14,575 nucleotides of DNA from JANNHK01 sp034408875 (GCA_034408875.1 JAWXCJ010000332.1:1-14575), one strand, 5' to 3'. Shown: positions 6,912-14,374, counted from the first letter of the stretch. The notes: generated by a model from the sequence alone, not told the origin. Program-made: numbers and translations.

Positions 6912-7471
6912 GCGGGCCCACGATTCATGAGACCGCGTCCGTCGAGCCCGGCGCCGAAGTCGGTGCGGGTACGGCCATCTGGCATCAGGTGCACGTTCGC
7001 GCCGGCGCCCACATCGGGCGCGACTGTTCCTTGGGCAAGAACGTTTTCGTCGATGCCGGCGTGCACATCGGCGATCGGGTGAAGATCCAGAACAACGTCT
7101 CTGTGTACGCGGGCGTGACCCTCGATGACGATGTCTTTGTCGGCCCCAGTGCGGTGTTCACCAACGATCGCTTCCCGCGCGCTCACGGCCGGGCGTGGAA
7201 GGTCACACCGACGAACGTCCGGCGGGGCGCGTCAATCGGCGGAGGAGCGGTAATTGTGTGTGGTGTGACGCTCGCCGAATGGTCGATGGTCGGCGCGGGT
7301 TCGGTCGTCACGCACGACACGCAGCCGCACGAGCACGTGTTGGGCACACCTGCTCGTCATTTCGGCTGGAGCTGCTGGTGCGGCGTCCTCGTAAGTCGCG
7401 ACGTGAACCGCCCCGTCGATACCACGTGTACAGCGTGCGGGCTCAAGCTCGGAGACGTGGGCGCGCCGTAA
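6908..7471 (+). CDS. WbpD/WlbB-like hexapeptide-repeat sugar N-acetyltransferase
   Basis: This 187-residue protein has left-handed beta-helix hexapeptide repeats from about 8 to 138 (for example IGRDCSLGKNVFVDAGVHIG and VKIQNNVSVYAGV) and the loop VFTNDRFPRA at 83-92 that is typical of WbpD. WbpD-type enzymes use acetyl-CoA to acetylate the 3-amino group of UDP-2-acetamido-3-amino-2,3-dideoxy-glucuronate, and the length is close to the family norm. The C-terminus adds CWC at 156-158 and CTAC at 174-177, which look like two halves of a small zinc-binding knuckle. The start is a TTG at 6908 that overlaps the MT-B stop by 4 nt; no ATG or GTG in this frame lies nearby. A related sugar acyltransferase with another amino-sugar substrate is possible. 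The aminotransferase and oxidoreductase of such a pathway lie further right. Confidence 0.85.
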   Translation: MSGPTIHETASVEPGAEVGAGTAIWHQVHVRAGAHIGRDCSLGKNVFVDAGVHIGDRVKIQNNVSVYAGVTLDDDVFVGPSAVFTNDRFPRAHGRAWKVTPTNVRRGASIGGGAVIVCGVTLAEWSMVGAGSVVTHDTQPHEHVLGTPARHFGWSCWCGVLVSRDVNRPVDTTCTACGLKLGDVGAP

Positions 7472-7476
7472 TTACG
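7467..7476. other. 10-bp palindrome formed by two abutting stop codons
   Basis: CGTAATTACG is a perfect palindrome made of the rightward TAA (7469-7471) and the leftward TAA (7472-7474) plus flanking bases. The two genes meet without a single intergenic base, and no hairpin terminator is seen here. Confidence 0.6.
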
Positions 7477-9304
7477 ATTCGTCGAACGCGGGCGTCGCGT
7501 CGAGAATCCGCCAGCGCCCGTTCTCGGCGACGACTTCGGCGTTGCCGTCGAGGGCCTCAGTGATGTCCTTGAATCGTTGCGGACATCGTGTGTCGTTCAC
7601 CGCGTTCATGTCGACGATGTAGAAGCGGGCACCGAGTGAGTCGTGCAGATCTTGTAGACCGGTGCGCCCGATGAGGGTGTCGCCCGGGTATGCGACGCCC
7701 CGCCGCCCGATGACGCCCGCGTCGCACCGTAGCCCCGCGAGGGCTTCCGACTCTGCGTACAACTCGAGTCCCGAGTACCACGGGATCGACGCGAAGTTGG
7801 CCTGACACCCGACCATCGGCAGATCGGCGACCGTGTTCAGCTTCGCGTTGTTGTTGAAGTCGTCGTAGCAGTCGGCCGGAACGAACACGATGCTTTCGCC
7901 GGGCTCGGCGCGATCGTGGATCTCTTTGAGGCCCTGATGGATCGAATCGTCGATCTCCATCGACGCCCAGTTGATGGGGACGACGAGGTTCGCCACGAGC
8001 AGCGCGGCGCAGGTCGCGAGGGCGGCCCCTTTCGCCCACTGCGTGCGCAGTTGCCGCAGAAACCAGTCGAGTCCGATGGCGAGGCCGATTGCGAGCACTG
8101 CCGCGATCGTGAAGCTTGTGCGGTTCGGCGTGCGGATCATGCCCAACCCGGGCACTGATTGCAGGAGCGAGAACGGCAGCCATCGCACCGACGTGCCGTC
8201 GTCGTTGCCCACCATCACGGTGCCGTAGGCGCGCAATGTCGGCCCGAGCCCGAGAATCCACAGCAACGCGATCGATATCAACAAGCCCGCGCGCACGCGC
8301 GTGCGGAACAGCAACAAGCAACCAAAACCGATCAGCAGTATGAAACCTGGAAAGACAGTGGCCTCGACGACGTTCGGGCCGAAATGCGCCTGGAGTGAGT
8401 CGTAGATCGACAGGTTGTACGTCGAGGTCACCGGCTGAACGACGACACTCGTGACATCGGCCGAAAGGGGAACCGATTCCTCGGCGAGGATTTTCGGCCC
8501 TCCGGCGTTTCGCTCGTCGGCATCGAGACCGAGGCGCGCGATCACGAAGGGGGCCATCAGTACCCCCGTAATCGTGAACGCGATGGCGACTCTGGGAACG
8601 ACGTGACGCCAATCGCGCCAGCGCGCGCACAATACGCTCACACCAAACACGAGGGCGCCGAAGATGAAATAGAAGATCGAACACAAGTACGCGGCGAAGA
8701 ACAGCAACCCGAGGCGCATCGGTCTGATGGTGCGGTCGCCGCGGGCGATGTCGATTCCCGCGGCGATGATGAGTGGCGTCGTGAAGGCCCACACGAACGT
8801 GTAGTGGCCGAAGTAACGGACTGCAATGGCCGGCGTCGTCGCGAACGCGACGGCAGCCACGACCTGAACCGACCGTAGTGTCGAGAAACGGCGCGCGAGC
8901 TGGCGTCCGGCCCACAGGTTGAGCAGCGTGGCCGTGAGCACCGCGAAGTTGAACGCCGCGACCGGTTGGAGGACGAGGTTCCAGAGCCCACCGACGTAGA
9001 TCGGGAGATAGCCGTCGCTCGTGAGAAGGTCGCTGCCGTAGGGGTGGATGGCGTCGGTCAGCTCCATCGGCAACGGGTTGAATTCGCGGAGCTGCTCACC
9101 GATTCGCCAGTTCATCCAGACGTACGTCTCGGAGTCGCCACTACCGACGAGCCGCGTGCCGAGGTGAAACGTGACTGGCCAGATGATCAGCAGGGCCACA
9201 CCGGCGTAGATCGACCACTCGGCCACGGCCGCCCAGTTGATCGATCGGCGCTTTCGTTGCTCGGGCGCTCGTGTCGTTTCGAGTTCGGCGGCCGGCGCGC
9301 TCAT
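7472..9304 (-). CDS. Large polytopic membrane protein, GT-C glycosyltransferase-like
   Basis: This 610-residue protein has a basic cytoplasmic start (about 1-24), a first membrane helix at about 25-47, an external loop with GSGDSETYVW at 54-63, then roughly ten hydrophobic segments up to about 442, and a soluble C-terminal domain of about 165 residues. Acidic residues in the loop after helix 1 and a long tail outside the membrane are features of GT-C transferases, which use polyprenyl-phosphate sugars. The stretch SVPGLGMIRTPNRTSF at 383-398 resembles the P-x-R-x-P-x-R segment seen in other large bacterial membrane proteins of this type. The ATG at 9304 overlaps the stop of the small membrane gene (ATGA), so the start is well supported. 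It is last in an operon with a GT2 and a small membrane protein. I do not recognise the exact family, and the GT-C assignment is inference. Confidence 0.8.
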   Translation of the reverse strand: MSAPAAELETTRAPEQRKRRSINWAAVAEWSIYAGVALLIIWPVTFHLGTRLVGSGDSETYVWMNWRIGEQLREFNPLPMELTDAIHPYGSDLLTSDGYLPIYVGGLWNLVLQPVAAFNFAVLTATLLNLWAGRQLARRFSTLRSVQVVAAVAFATTPAIAVRYFGHYTFVWAFTTPLIIAAGIDIARGDRTIRPMRLGLLFFAAYLCSIFYFIFGALVFGVSVLCARWRDWRHVVPRVAIAFTITGVLMAPFVIARLGLDADERNAGGPKILAEESVPLSADVTSVVVQPVTSTYNLSIYDSLQAHFGPNVVEATVFPGFILLIGFGCLLLFRTRVRAGLLISIALLWILGLGPTLRAYGTVMVGNDDGTSVRWLPFSLLQSVPGLGMIRTPNRTSFTIAAVLAIGLAIGLDWFLRQLRTQWAKGAALATCAALLVANLVVPINWASMEIDDSIHQGLKEIHDRAEPGESIVFVPADCYDDFNNNAKLNTVADLPMVGCQANFASIPWYSGLELYAESEALAGLRCDAGVIGRRGVAYPGDTLIGRTGLQDLHDSLGARFYIVDMNAVNDTRCPQRFKDITEALDGNAEVVAENGRWRILDATPAFDES

Positions 9305-9666
9305 ACGCGCGGCGGTCGGGACCGCCCGGCGTAGACCGAAGCGCGTCCCGCGACCACGCCCGTCGTGAAGGTGATCGCGGTGATCGCGTAGCAAACGACG
9401 GCGCCGAGCCGCGGGTGGTGTTCGAAGAACGACACGTTTTCCTTCAGCCAGGTCGTACCGGCGCCCGCGAGGAAGAGCGCGCCCGCGGCCGAGGCGATCG
9501 CGGCGACTGCACTCGCGACCACCGCTACGAGTCCGACGATCAGCCCAACGCGGCGGGAGTGCTCACCCCGCGCCCGCCGATCGAAGACGTGCAACGCCCC
9601 TTCGAGCAGGCGGCCCGGACTCGCCGTGTCGGCGTTGTATATCGGCCCGGAAGCGGGGTCGTTCAT
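9301..9666 (-). CDS. Small membrane protein next to GT2, possible flippase-like partner
   Basis: This 121-residue protein has a polar N-terminal 40 residues, then two or three membrane helices: a long hydrophobic stretch at about 40-70 and another at about 88-112. It overlaps both neighbours by 4 nt (ATGA at each end), so it is translated with the GT2 and the GT-C-like protein. By position it takes the place of GtrA-type flippases in three-gene Gtr systems, which are also about 120 residues long but normally have four helices. I see no GtrA signature, so the assignment rests on context and size. It could instead be an accessory subunit that anchors the GT2. Confidence 0.7.
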   Translation of the reverse strand: MNDPASGPIYNADTASPGRLLEGALHVFDRRARGEHSRRVGLIVGLVAVVASAVAAIASAAGALFLAGAGTTWLKENVSFFEHHPRLGAVVCYAITAITFTTGVVAGRASVYAGRSRPPRV

Positions 9667-10388
9667 GATCGAGTTTGAAACGCCGACTGCTTGATTCGCC
9701 GCCGGAGCGCGAACATTTCCCGCAACACGTCGATGCTGTCACTCACGGGCTTTACCGTTGAGTCGGGCCGAGGGTTCGAGTAGTCGACCGGGATCTCGCC
9801 AATCGACGCGCCCCGCGCCGACGCCAACGCGATCAACTCGGTCGAAAGGAAGAAGCCTTCGCTCTGCAGCTCAGGAAGTAACGACTGCGCGAACTTACGC
9901 TCGATCAAAATCGTGCCCTGCGAATCGCCGACGTCTACTCCGAGGAGGACGCGGCGCAAGATCCGGAATGTGGCCGACATCGTGCGCCGGACGGTCGACA
10001 CTTGGACGTGTGAATCGCGATGCGCCTTGGAGCCGATCGTGATGGCGGGCAACGAGTCGAGCGCAAGCGCGGCGTCGAGATCGCTGAAGCCGAACGGCAG
10101 GTCGGCTGCCGTCAGCATCAGGTATTCGCTCGTCGCGACCTCGATTCCCTTGCGCAAGGCATTCCCGTATCCCTTGCGCGACACCTCGACGCGAATCGCG
10201 ACCTCGGGGATCTTTAGTTCTTCGCCGAGCTTCTTGGCGACTTCCGCCGTCTGGTCGGAGGAGCCGTTCTCGATGACGATCGCTTCGGAGCCCGGAAGCT
10301 GTGCCAGGCGCGTTACGAGCGCGCGCAATGTGTCAGGGATCGTGTTCTCCTCGTTGTGAGCGGGGAGAAGATACGAAACGGTCTGCAT
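9663..10388 (-). CDS. GT2-family glycosyltransferase (polyprenyl-phosphate sugar synthase-like)
   Basis: This 241-residue GT-A enzyme has SYLLPAHNEENTIPDTL at 5-21, the nucleotide-binding VIENGSSDQT at 38-47, RKGYGNALRKG at 71-81 and TAADLPFG at 93-100. The fold and length resemble dolichyl- or undecaprenyl-phosphate sugar synthases, which move a sugar from a nucleotide donor to a polyprenyl phosphate at the inner face of the membrane. The first Asp of the usual DAD metal motif appears to be Ala (AAD, with D96), which is odd. There is no C-terminal membrane helix, so a separate membrane partner is plausible and the next gene supplies a candidate. The start shares one base with the oxidoreductase stop (TGATG) and the stop overlaps the next gene. 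The sugar is unknown. Confidence 0.88.
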   Translation of the reverse strand: MQTVSYLLPAHNEENTIPDTLRALVTRLAQLPGSEAIVIENGSSDQTAEVAKKLGEELKIPEVAIRVEVSRKGYGNALRKGIEVATSEYLMLTAADLPFGFSDLDAALALDSLPAITIGSKAHRDSHVQVSTVRRTMSATFRILRRVLLGVDVGDSQGTILIERKFAQSLLPELQSEGFFLSTELIALASARGASIGEIPVDYSNPRPDSTVKPVSDSIDVLREMFALRRRIKQSAFQTRS

Positions 10389-11368
10389 CAGAGCAGATCC
10401 ATCGCCGCGGCGACGACGTGCGGCGGGAGGATCGATTCCCGTTCCTTTTCAGCGGCGTCGGGGTCTTCGCTGCGAACCAACGCCGCGAACGACGCGAGTT
10501 GAGTAGCGAGCGGTTCACCGCGGTGCCGTACGTATGGGACGTCGACGATCGTCTCCGCGCGGTAGCGGCCGTCGAGCTGAATGAGTGACTGGCTGATGTT
10601 GCGGTACACGGTCACGTTGACGCGTAGGAGATCGACTTCGATCAGGAGCTCCTCGGTGGCGATCAGCACCTCGCGGATTTTGCGCTGGCCCCAACGGGAA
10701 GCGGACAGGTTGCCGACCATCGTGTCGTCAAACCGCAAGATGCAGTCGGCAATTTCCGACAGCTCGCCGCTCTTCGGTCGCCATGTCGCGCCCGTGACCT
10801 TGGGGACGCCGGTGCCCTGGTTGACCCGGAACGCGAGGTCGATGTCGTGGATCAGGAGATCCTGTACGACCGTCGCCGTCGCGGCACTGTTGCGCGGCGA
10901 GTGCCGGACCGCGTGCAGCTGGATGACGGGGCCCTCGATCAGCTCGAGCGCCGTCACGAGCGCGGGGTTGAAGCGCTCGACGAAGCCGCACGAGATCGGG
11001 ACGTTGGCCCGGCGAGAATTCTCGAGAATCTCGACGACCTCGTTCACGTCCGGCGCGATCGGCTTCTCGATCAACAACGGCATCTGGAGGTCGACGAGAT
11101 ACCGGGCAATCGCCATATGCGAAGCCGTATTCGTCGCGATGACGGCCGCGTCGCAGCCGTCGAGGGCGTCGAGGCTGTTCGAGGCCCGCGCGCCGTGCAC
11201 TTCGGCGATCTCGGAGGCGCGCGCGGCGTCGACATCGACGATCGTGGTGAAGTCGACGAAGTCAGCCTCGGCGAGAACCCGGGCGTGGTTCGCGCCCATT
11301 CCGCCGGCGCCGACGAGACCGATCTTGAGGCGGCTGATCTCGACCTCCGAAAGGGCGTGAGCGGACAC
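10388..11368 (-). CDS. Gfo/Idh/MocA-family NAD(P)-dependent oxidoreductase
   Basis: This 326-residue protein has an N-terminal Rossmann domain with GAGGMG at 20-25, the family EKP motif (IEKPIAP at 100-106) and a C-terminal substrate domain with the HDID motif at 174-177, whose histidine is in the catalytic region of the family. In surface-sugar loci, members oxidise C3 of UDP-N-acetylglucosaminuronate (WbpB/WlbA) so that an aminotransferase can act. That role fits the neighbouring aminotransferase and the acetyltransferase at 6908-7471, but the family is broad and other sugar oxidations or reductions are possible. The start is a GTG at 11368. A -10-like TAACCT lies 12 nt upstream on the minus strand, so it may have a very short leader. 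It heads the leftward operon with GT2, the small membrane protein and the GT-C-like gene. Confidence 0.88.
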   Translation of the reverse strand: MSAHALSEVEISRLKIGLVGAGGMGANHARVLAEADFVDFTTIVDVDAARASEIAEVHGARASNSLDALDGCDAAVIATNTASHMAIARYLVDLQMPLLIEKPIAPDVNEVVEILENSRRANVPISCGFVERFNPALVTALELIEGPVIQLHAVRHSPRNSAATATVVQDLLIHDIDLAFRVNQGTGVPKVTGATWRPKSGELSEIADCILRFDDTMVGNLSASRWGQRKIREVLIATEELLIEVDLLRVNVTVYRNISQSLIQLDGRYRAETIVDVPYVRHRGEPLATQLASFAALVRSEDPDAAEKERESILPPHVVAAAMDLL

Positions 11369-11380
11369 GGACCAGCGGAG

Positions 11381-11386
11381 AGGTTA
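11381..11386 (-). promoter_or_regulatory. Putative -10 box for the oxidoreductase operon
   Basis: The minus strand reads TAACCT, ending 12 nt before the GTG at 11368. No -35 with standard spacing is visible. It lies in the 65-bp divergent region 11369-11433, so it would compete for space with the aminotransferase promoter. Confidence 0.35.
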
Positions 11387-11398
11387 CCAGCGGCCTTC

Positions 11399-11426
11399 TT
11401 CACAACCCGGGCACGATCCCTACACT
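11399..11426 (+). promoter_or_regulatory. Promoter of the aminotransferase gene, leaderless type
   Basis: TTCACA at 11399-11404 and TACACT at 11421-11426 are separated by 16 bp. The GTG start at 11434 follows 7 nt after the -10 box. This is the best-formed promoter in the window, with 5 of 6 -35 bases matching TTGACA, and it predicts a transcript that begins at or next to the start codon. Confidence 0.6.
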
Positions 11427-11433
11427 CGGCCCG

Positions 11434-12558
11434 GTGGCAGGCACCGCGAGAACCGATGGCTTCATAGCTATCTCCCGAGTCGTCCTGGGCCCGGAGATCG
11501 AAGAAGCAGTGCTCGGGGTATTGCGCTCTGGGCATCTCGCCCAGGGCCCGATGGTCGCTCGGCTGGAAGAGGCGTTCTGCCGCCTGGCCCAGGCGGAGCA
11601 CGCGGTGGCCGTATCGAACGGCACGGTTGCCCTTGTCGCCGCGTTGCAAGCACTCCAGCTCGAGCCCGGCGACGAAGTCGTCACGAGCCCGTTCACGTTC
11701 GTCGCGACGCTCAACGCCGCGCTCGAAGCGGGCGCGCACGTGCGGTTCGCCGATATCAGCCTCGACGACTTCAACGTCGACGCCGACGCGGTGAGCGCCG
11801 CGATCGGGTCTCGCACGAAGGTGCTCATGCCCGTGCATCTCTACGGCCAGATGGCCGATTGCATCGCGATCTCGGAACTCGCCGATCGGCGGGGTATCGC
11901 TTTGGTCGAAGACGCGGCCCAAGCGCACGGCGCGACCCAGTCGGGGCGCGCGGCCGGCTCGTTCGGCATCGGATGTTTCAGCCTGTACGCGACGAAGAAT
12001 GTGACGTCGGGTGAAGGGGGAATCATCACCACTTCGGACGCCGCGATCGCCGATCGCCTACGCGTCTTGCGTAACCAGGGGATGCGCGCCCGCTACCAAT
12101 ACGAGATGGCCGGCCACAACTACCGCCTCACCGATCTTCAAGCTGCAGTTGCCGTTCCGCAACTCGATTGCCTCGACGAAACGATCGCGCGTCGTCAGGC
12201 AAACGCCGCGATCCTCACTGATGGTCTTTCCGGTTTGGAAGGACTCGTGCCGCCGTCGGTATCGCCCGAGCGAAGCCACGTGTTCCACCAGTACACGGTG
12301 CGCGTGACAAACGACGCGCGTATCGATCGCGACGCAGTGGCCGCGGGCCTGGCCGAACGCGGAATCGGGAGCGGCGTGTATTACCCGCGCACGGTTGCCG
12401 ATTACGACTGCTACCGCGACGATCCGCGAATCGAGATTTCCGAGACTCCGAACGCCGACCGGGCGGCCCGAGAAGCGCTGTCGCTGCCGGTGCACGTCGG
12501 CTTGATGGCTTCGGACCTCGACCGCATCGTGCTCGAAACGCGCGATCTTCTGAGCTAG
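11434..12558 (+). CDS. DegT/DnrJ/EryC1/StrS-family sugar aminotransferase (WbpE/WlbC-like)
   Basis: This 374-residue PLP enzyme transfers an amino group, usually from glutamate, to a keto sugar nucleotide. Visible sites are AVSNGTVAL at 59-67, which should bind the PLP phosphate, VEDAAQAHGA at 158-167 with the Asp that faces the pyridine nitrogen, and the Schiff-base lysine K188 in YATKNVTSGEGG. HLYGQMAD at 135-142 and YNYRLTD-like HNYRLTD further on are standard for the family. In the WbpE role it would aminate the 3-keto UDP-GlcNAcA made by the divergent oxidoreductase, giving the substrate for the acetyltransferase at 6908-7471. Amination at C4 of another sugar cannot be excluded. The GTG start is fixed by the -35/-10 pair just upstream and by normal family length. 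It ends 2 bp from the stop codon of the convergent membrane protein gene. Confidence 0.93.
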   Translation: MAGTARTDGFIAISRVVLGPEIEEAVLGVLRSGHLAQGPMVARLEEAFCRLAQAEHAVAVSNGTVALVAALQALQLEPGDEVVTSPFTFVATLNAALEAGAHVRFADISLDDFNVDADAVSAAIGSRTKVLMPVHLYGQMADCIAISELADRRGIALVEDAAQAHGATQSGRAAGSFGIGCFSLYATKNVTSGEGGIITTSDAAIADRLRVLRNQGMRARYQYEMAGHNYRLTDLQAAVAVPQLDCLDETIARRQANAAILTDGLSGLEGLVPPSVSPERSHVFHQYTVRVTNDARIDRDAVAAGLAERGIGSGVYYPRTVADYDCYRDDPRIEISETPNADRAAREALSLPVHVGLMASDLDRIVLETRDLLS

Positions 12559-12560
12559 GG

Positions 12561-14309
12561 CTAGCGCGGCGCGAACTGGAGCTGGCCGCAGCCTTCGACC
12601 GCGGGCGGTGACACGGCGAGATGGCTGCGGCCGTCGGTCGCGAGTTCTTCGACGTCGTAGGTGACGCCGGCGCCGTCGACGATCTGCACAGCCGCAATGC
12701 GGTCGAGGTCGTCGGCCCACCACAAGATCGTGCACGCGGGGCGCCCCGGGGACGCGGGGGCCTTGGTTTCGTCCGGCACGATCAGGGCGAACACCACCCG
12801 CGGTTCCGCGGTGCCCGTGATGATCGAGGTCGGCTTCGCCGTGAGGTCTCCGTCCGAGACACCGGCGAACGATCGGGTTCGCTCGTCGTCCCAACGCTCG
12901 GGGAAGTAACCGCGCATCAGTTCGGTCAGGAACGGGAGCCCGACCGTCAAGTCGGGCTCGGGTTGGTTCTCGAATACCAGCTCCGCCACGTGCGAGTCGG
13001 CCAACTCCCGGGACCCTTCGTACGCCCAGAAGTTGTCGATCGCTACCGCGTTGTTCTTGAAGGTTGCGAACATGATCGGTGTGAACAGCAGCGCGAGCAC
13101 GATCACCACGGCCGCGCGCCGGAGTGGCCGGACCGGTGGGCGAGCGGGCCGCCGGGTGTGGACGAATCCCGTTGCGAGCGCGACCAGTCCGGCCACGAAC
13201 CACGCGACCCCGCCGTAACCGACCGTCACCTCGATGTAGCCGACGCCGAGGGTTCCGTGTTGGTGCTGGCCGCTCAAGCTCACGCCGAGTGCGGGGAGGA
13301 AGACGAGCCCGAGGCCCGCGACATTGAGGACCAGCGCCCGGCGCGGAGGACACGCTCCTTCAGGGTTGCGTTCGGCGAGGGCGGTGGCCAGCGCTACGAA
13401 CGCGCACACGGCGAAGACGACGATCCACCACGTCGACGGCGCACCGAAGTCGGCGCGTTCGGACCAACCCTCGGAGCGGACATACGAGAACGGGACGACC
13501 GACCAGGTCTCCCGCAACGCCGATGCGGCGATGTCCCACGGTTGAGCGTCGACCGGATACGGCGTCGCCGCCCTCCGGCGCAGAACGTACGTGAGCGCGC
13601 CCGACATCAAGATCGGCGTTGCGATCGCGGCCGCAGCGACGATCCGTTGCCGGCGCGCGTGGTTCGAAAACCAGCTCACGAGCAGCAGCACCGGCAGTAC
13701 GAAGATCGTGAGGTTCGACAGCAGTGCTGCGGCCGTTGCGAGGACGACCAGGCCCACGACACGACCGCGCGTCAACCCTCGCTCCTCGGTGATCAGGACC
13801 ATGTGCACAATGCCGGCCAGCAGTGCCAGCAGCGCCGGCATCACCGCGAAGTACTGACCCACACCGTCGTGATACGTGCGGAGCTGGACAACCGGCACGA
13901 AGGCGAGAATCACGAGCGGCAGCGCCCAGCGTTGGCGCACGTAGCGCGTCGCGACGTGCGCGCTGTAAACGAGCGCGCTGATCGACGCTCCGTACATCAC
14001 GAGCTTGTAGGCCCAGGTCGACGTGAACGTCGAGAAGGTCCCGCCGACCAAGAGTGCTTCGAGCGGAAGCCAACGCCCGAGCCCGACCTGGCGTTCGATT
14101 ACGACGTCGGTGAGCCGGAAGAAATCGAGGAACGTGGCCATGCCCATCCAGTGGGCTTCGTCTCCGCCCGGCGCGGCGCCGATGACCGGCGAGATCGAGA
14201 CGCCGAGCGCCGCGACCGCACACGCGACGCCAAGGAGTCGACGCATACGGGGCCGCGTGATCGGCTCCGCGACCGGCGCGGGGGCCGGCTCGGTCTCAAG
14301 CGTCGTCAT
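12561..14309 (-). CDS. Polytopic membrane protein, possible GT-C-type transferase
   Basis: This 582-residue protein has a Pro/Glu-rich cytoplasmic start, a first membrane helix at about 25-45, then GAAPGGDEAHWMG at 44-56. About ten further hydrophobic segments follow up to roughly 415, and a soluble tail of about 165 residues ends the protein. The Asp-Glu pair directly after helix 1 sits where GT-C transferases carry their catalytic or metal-binding acid. The overall plan matches the 610-residue protein at 7472-9304, though I see little direct sequence similarity. The ATG at 14309 is preferred to upstream in-frame ATGs because those lie in the divergent promoter region and in the neighbouring gene, and because a -10-like box lies 8 nt before it. 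I do not recognise the family; a membrane protein of other function is possible. Confidence 0.78.
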   Translation of the reverse strand: MTTLETEPAPAPVAEPITRPRMRRLLGVACAVAALGVSISPVIGAAPGGDEAHWMGMATFLDFFRLTDVVIERQVGLGRWLPLEALLVGGTFSTFTSTWAYKLVMYGASISALVYSAHVATRYVRQRWALPLVILAFVPVVQLRTYHDGVGQYFAVMPALLALLAGIVHMVLITEERGLTRGRVVGLVVLATAAALLSNLTIFVLPVLLLVSWFSNHARRQRIVAAAAIATPILMSGALTYVLRRRAATPYPVDAQPWDIAASALRETWSVVPFSYVRSEGWSERADFGAPSTWWIVVFAVCAFVALATALAERNPEGACPPRRALVLNVAGLGLVFLPALGVSLSGQHQHGTLGVGYIEVTVGYGGVAWFVAGLVALATGFVHTRRPARPPVRPLRRAAVVIVLALLFTPIMFATFKNNAVAIDNFWAYEGSRELADSHVAELVFENQPEPDLTVGLPFLTELMRGYFPERWDDERTRSFAGVSDGDLTAKPTSIITGTAEPRVVFALIVPDETKAPASPGRPACTILWWADDLDRIAAVQIVDGAGVTYDVEELATDGRSHLAVSPPAVEGCGQLQFAPR

Positions 14310-14317
14310 CGGGCCCA

Positions 14318-14323
14318 ATAATG
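14318..14323 (-). promoter_or_regulatory. Putative -10 box for the 12561-14309 gene
   Basis: The minus strand reads CATTAT, ending 8 nt before the ATG at 14309. This would give a leaderless mRNA. The first base departs from TANNNT and no -35 is obvious. Confidence 0.3.
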
Positions 14324-14335
14324 GTCGCGAACCAC

Positions 14336-14356
14336 TGCCACGTGTGCACTGTGGCA
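14336..14356. promoter_or_regulatory. Inverted repeat in a divergent promoter region, possible operator
   Basis: TGCCAC (14336-14341) and GTGGCA (14351-14356) form a perfect 6-bp inverted repeat around a 9-nt spacer that itself holds the palindrome GTGCAC. It lies between the two divergent -10 boxes, where a dimeric regulator could reach both promoters. A chance occurrence is possible. Confidence 0.35.
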
Positions 14357-14368
14357 GAGCCCACTGAG

Positions 14369-14374
14369 TACGAT
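14369..14374 (+). promoter_or_regulatory. Putative -10 box for the gene starting at 14381
   Basis: TACGAT is followed by 6 nt and then GTG at 14381. The spacing fits a leaderless start, as for the other promoters in the window. No clear -35 is present. Confidence 0.4.

Noticed and set aside
8292..8305. Perfect 14-bp palindrome CGCACGCGCGTGCG
   Set aside because: It lies inside the 7472-9304 coding region, encoding an Arg-Val-Arg stretch. Such GC palindromes are expected by chance in this composition.
12058..13353. Long leftward open frame of 431 codons
   Set aside because: It crosses the convergent gene boundary, covers parts of two well-supported genes and has low-complexity Arg-rich sequence.
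13811..13840. 7-bp inverted repeat TGCCGGC/GCCGGCA as a terminator or hairpin
   Set aside because: It lies inside a membrane-helix coding segment made of Leu and Ala codons, has a 16-nt loop and no T run.
12621..14321. Long rightward open frame of 566 codons
   Set aside because: It is antisense to the 12561-14309 membrane protein. Its translation is rich in Arg, Glu and His with no recognisable motif, as expected for a shadow frame in high-GC coding DNA.
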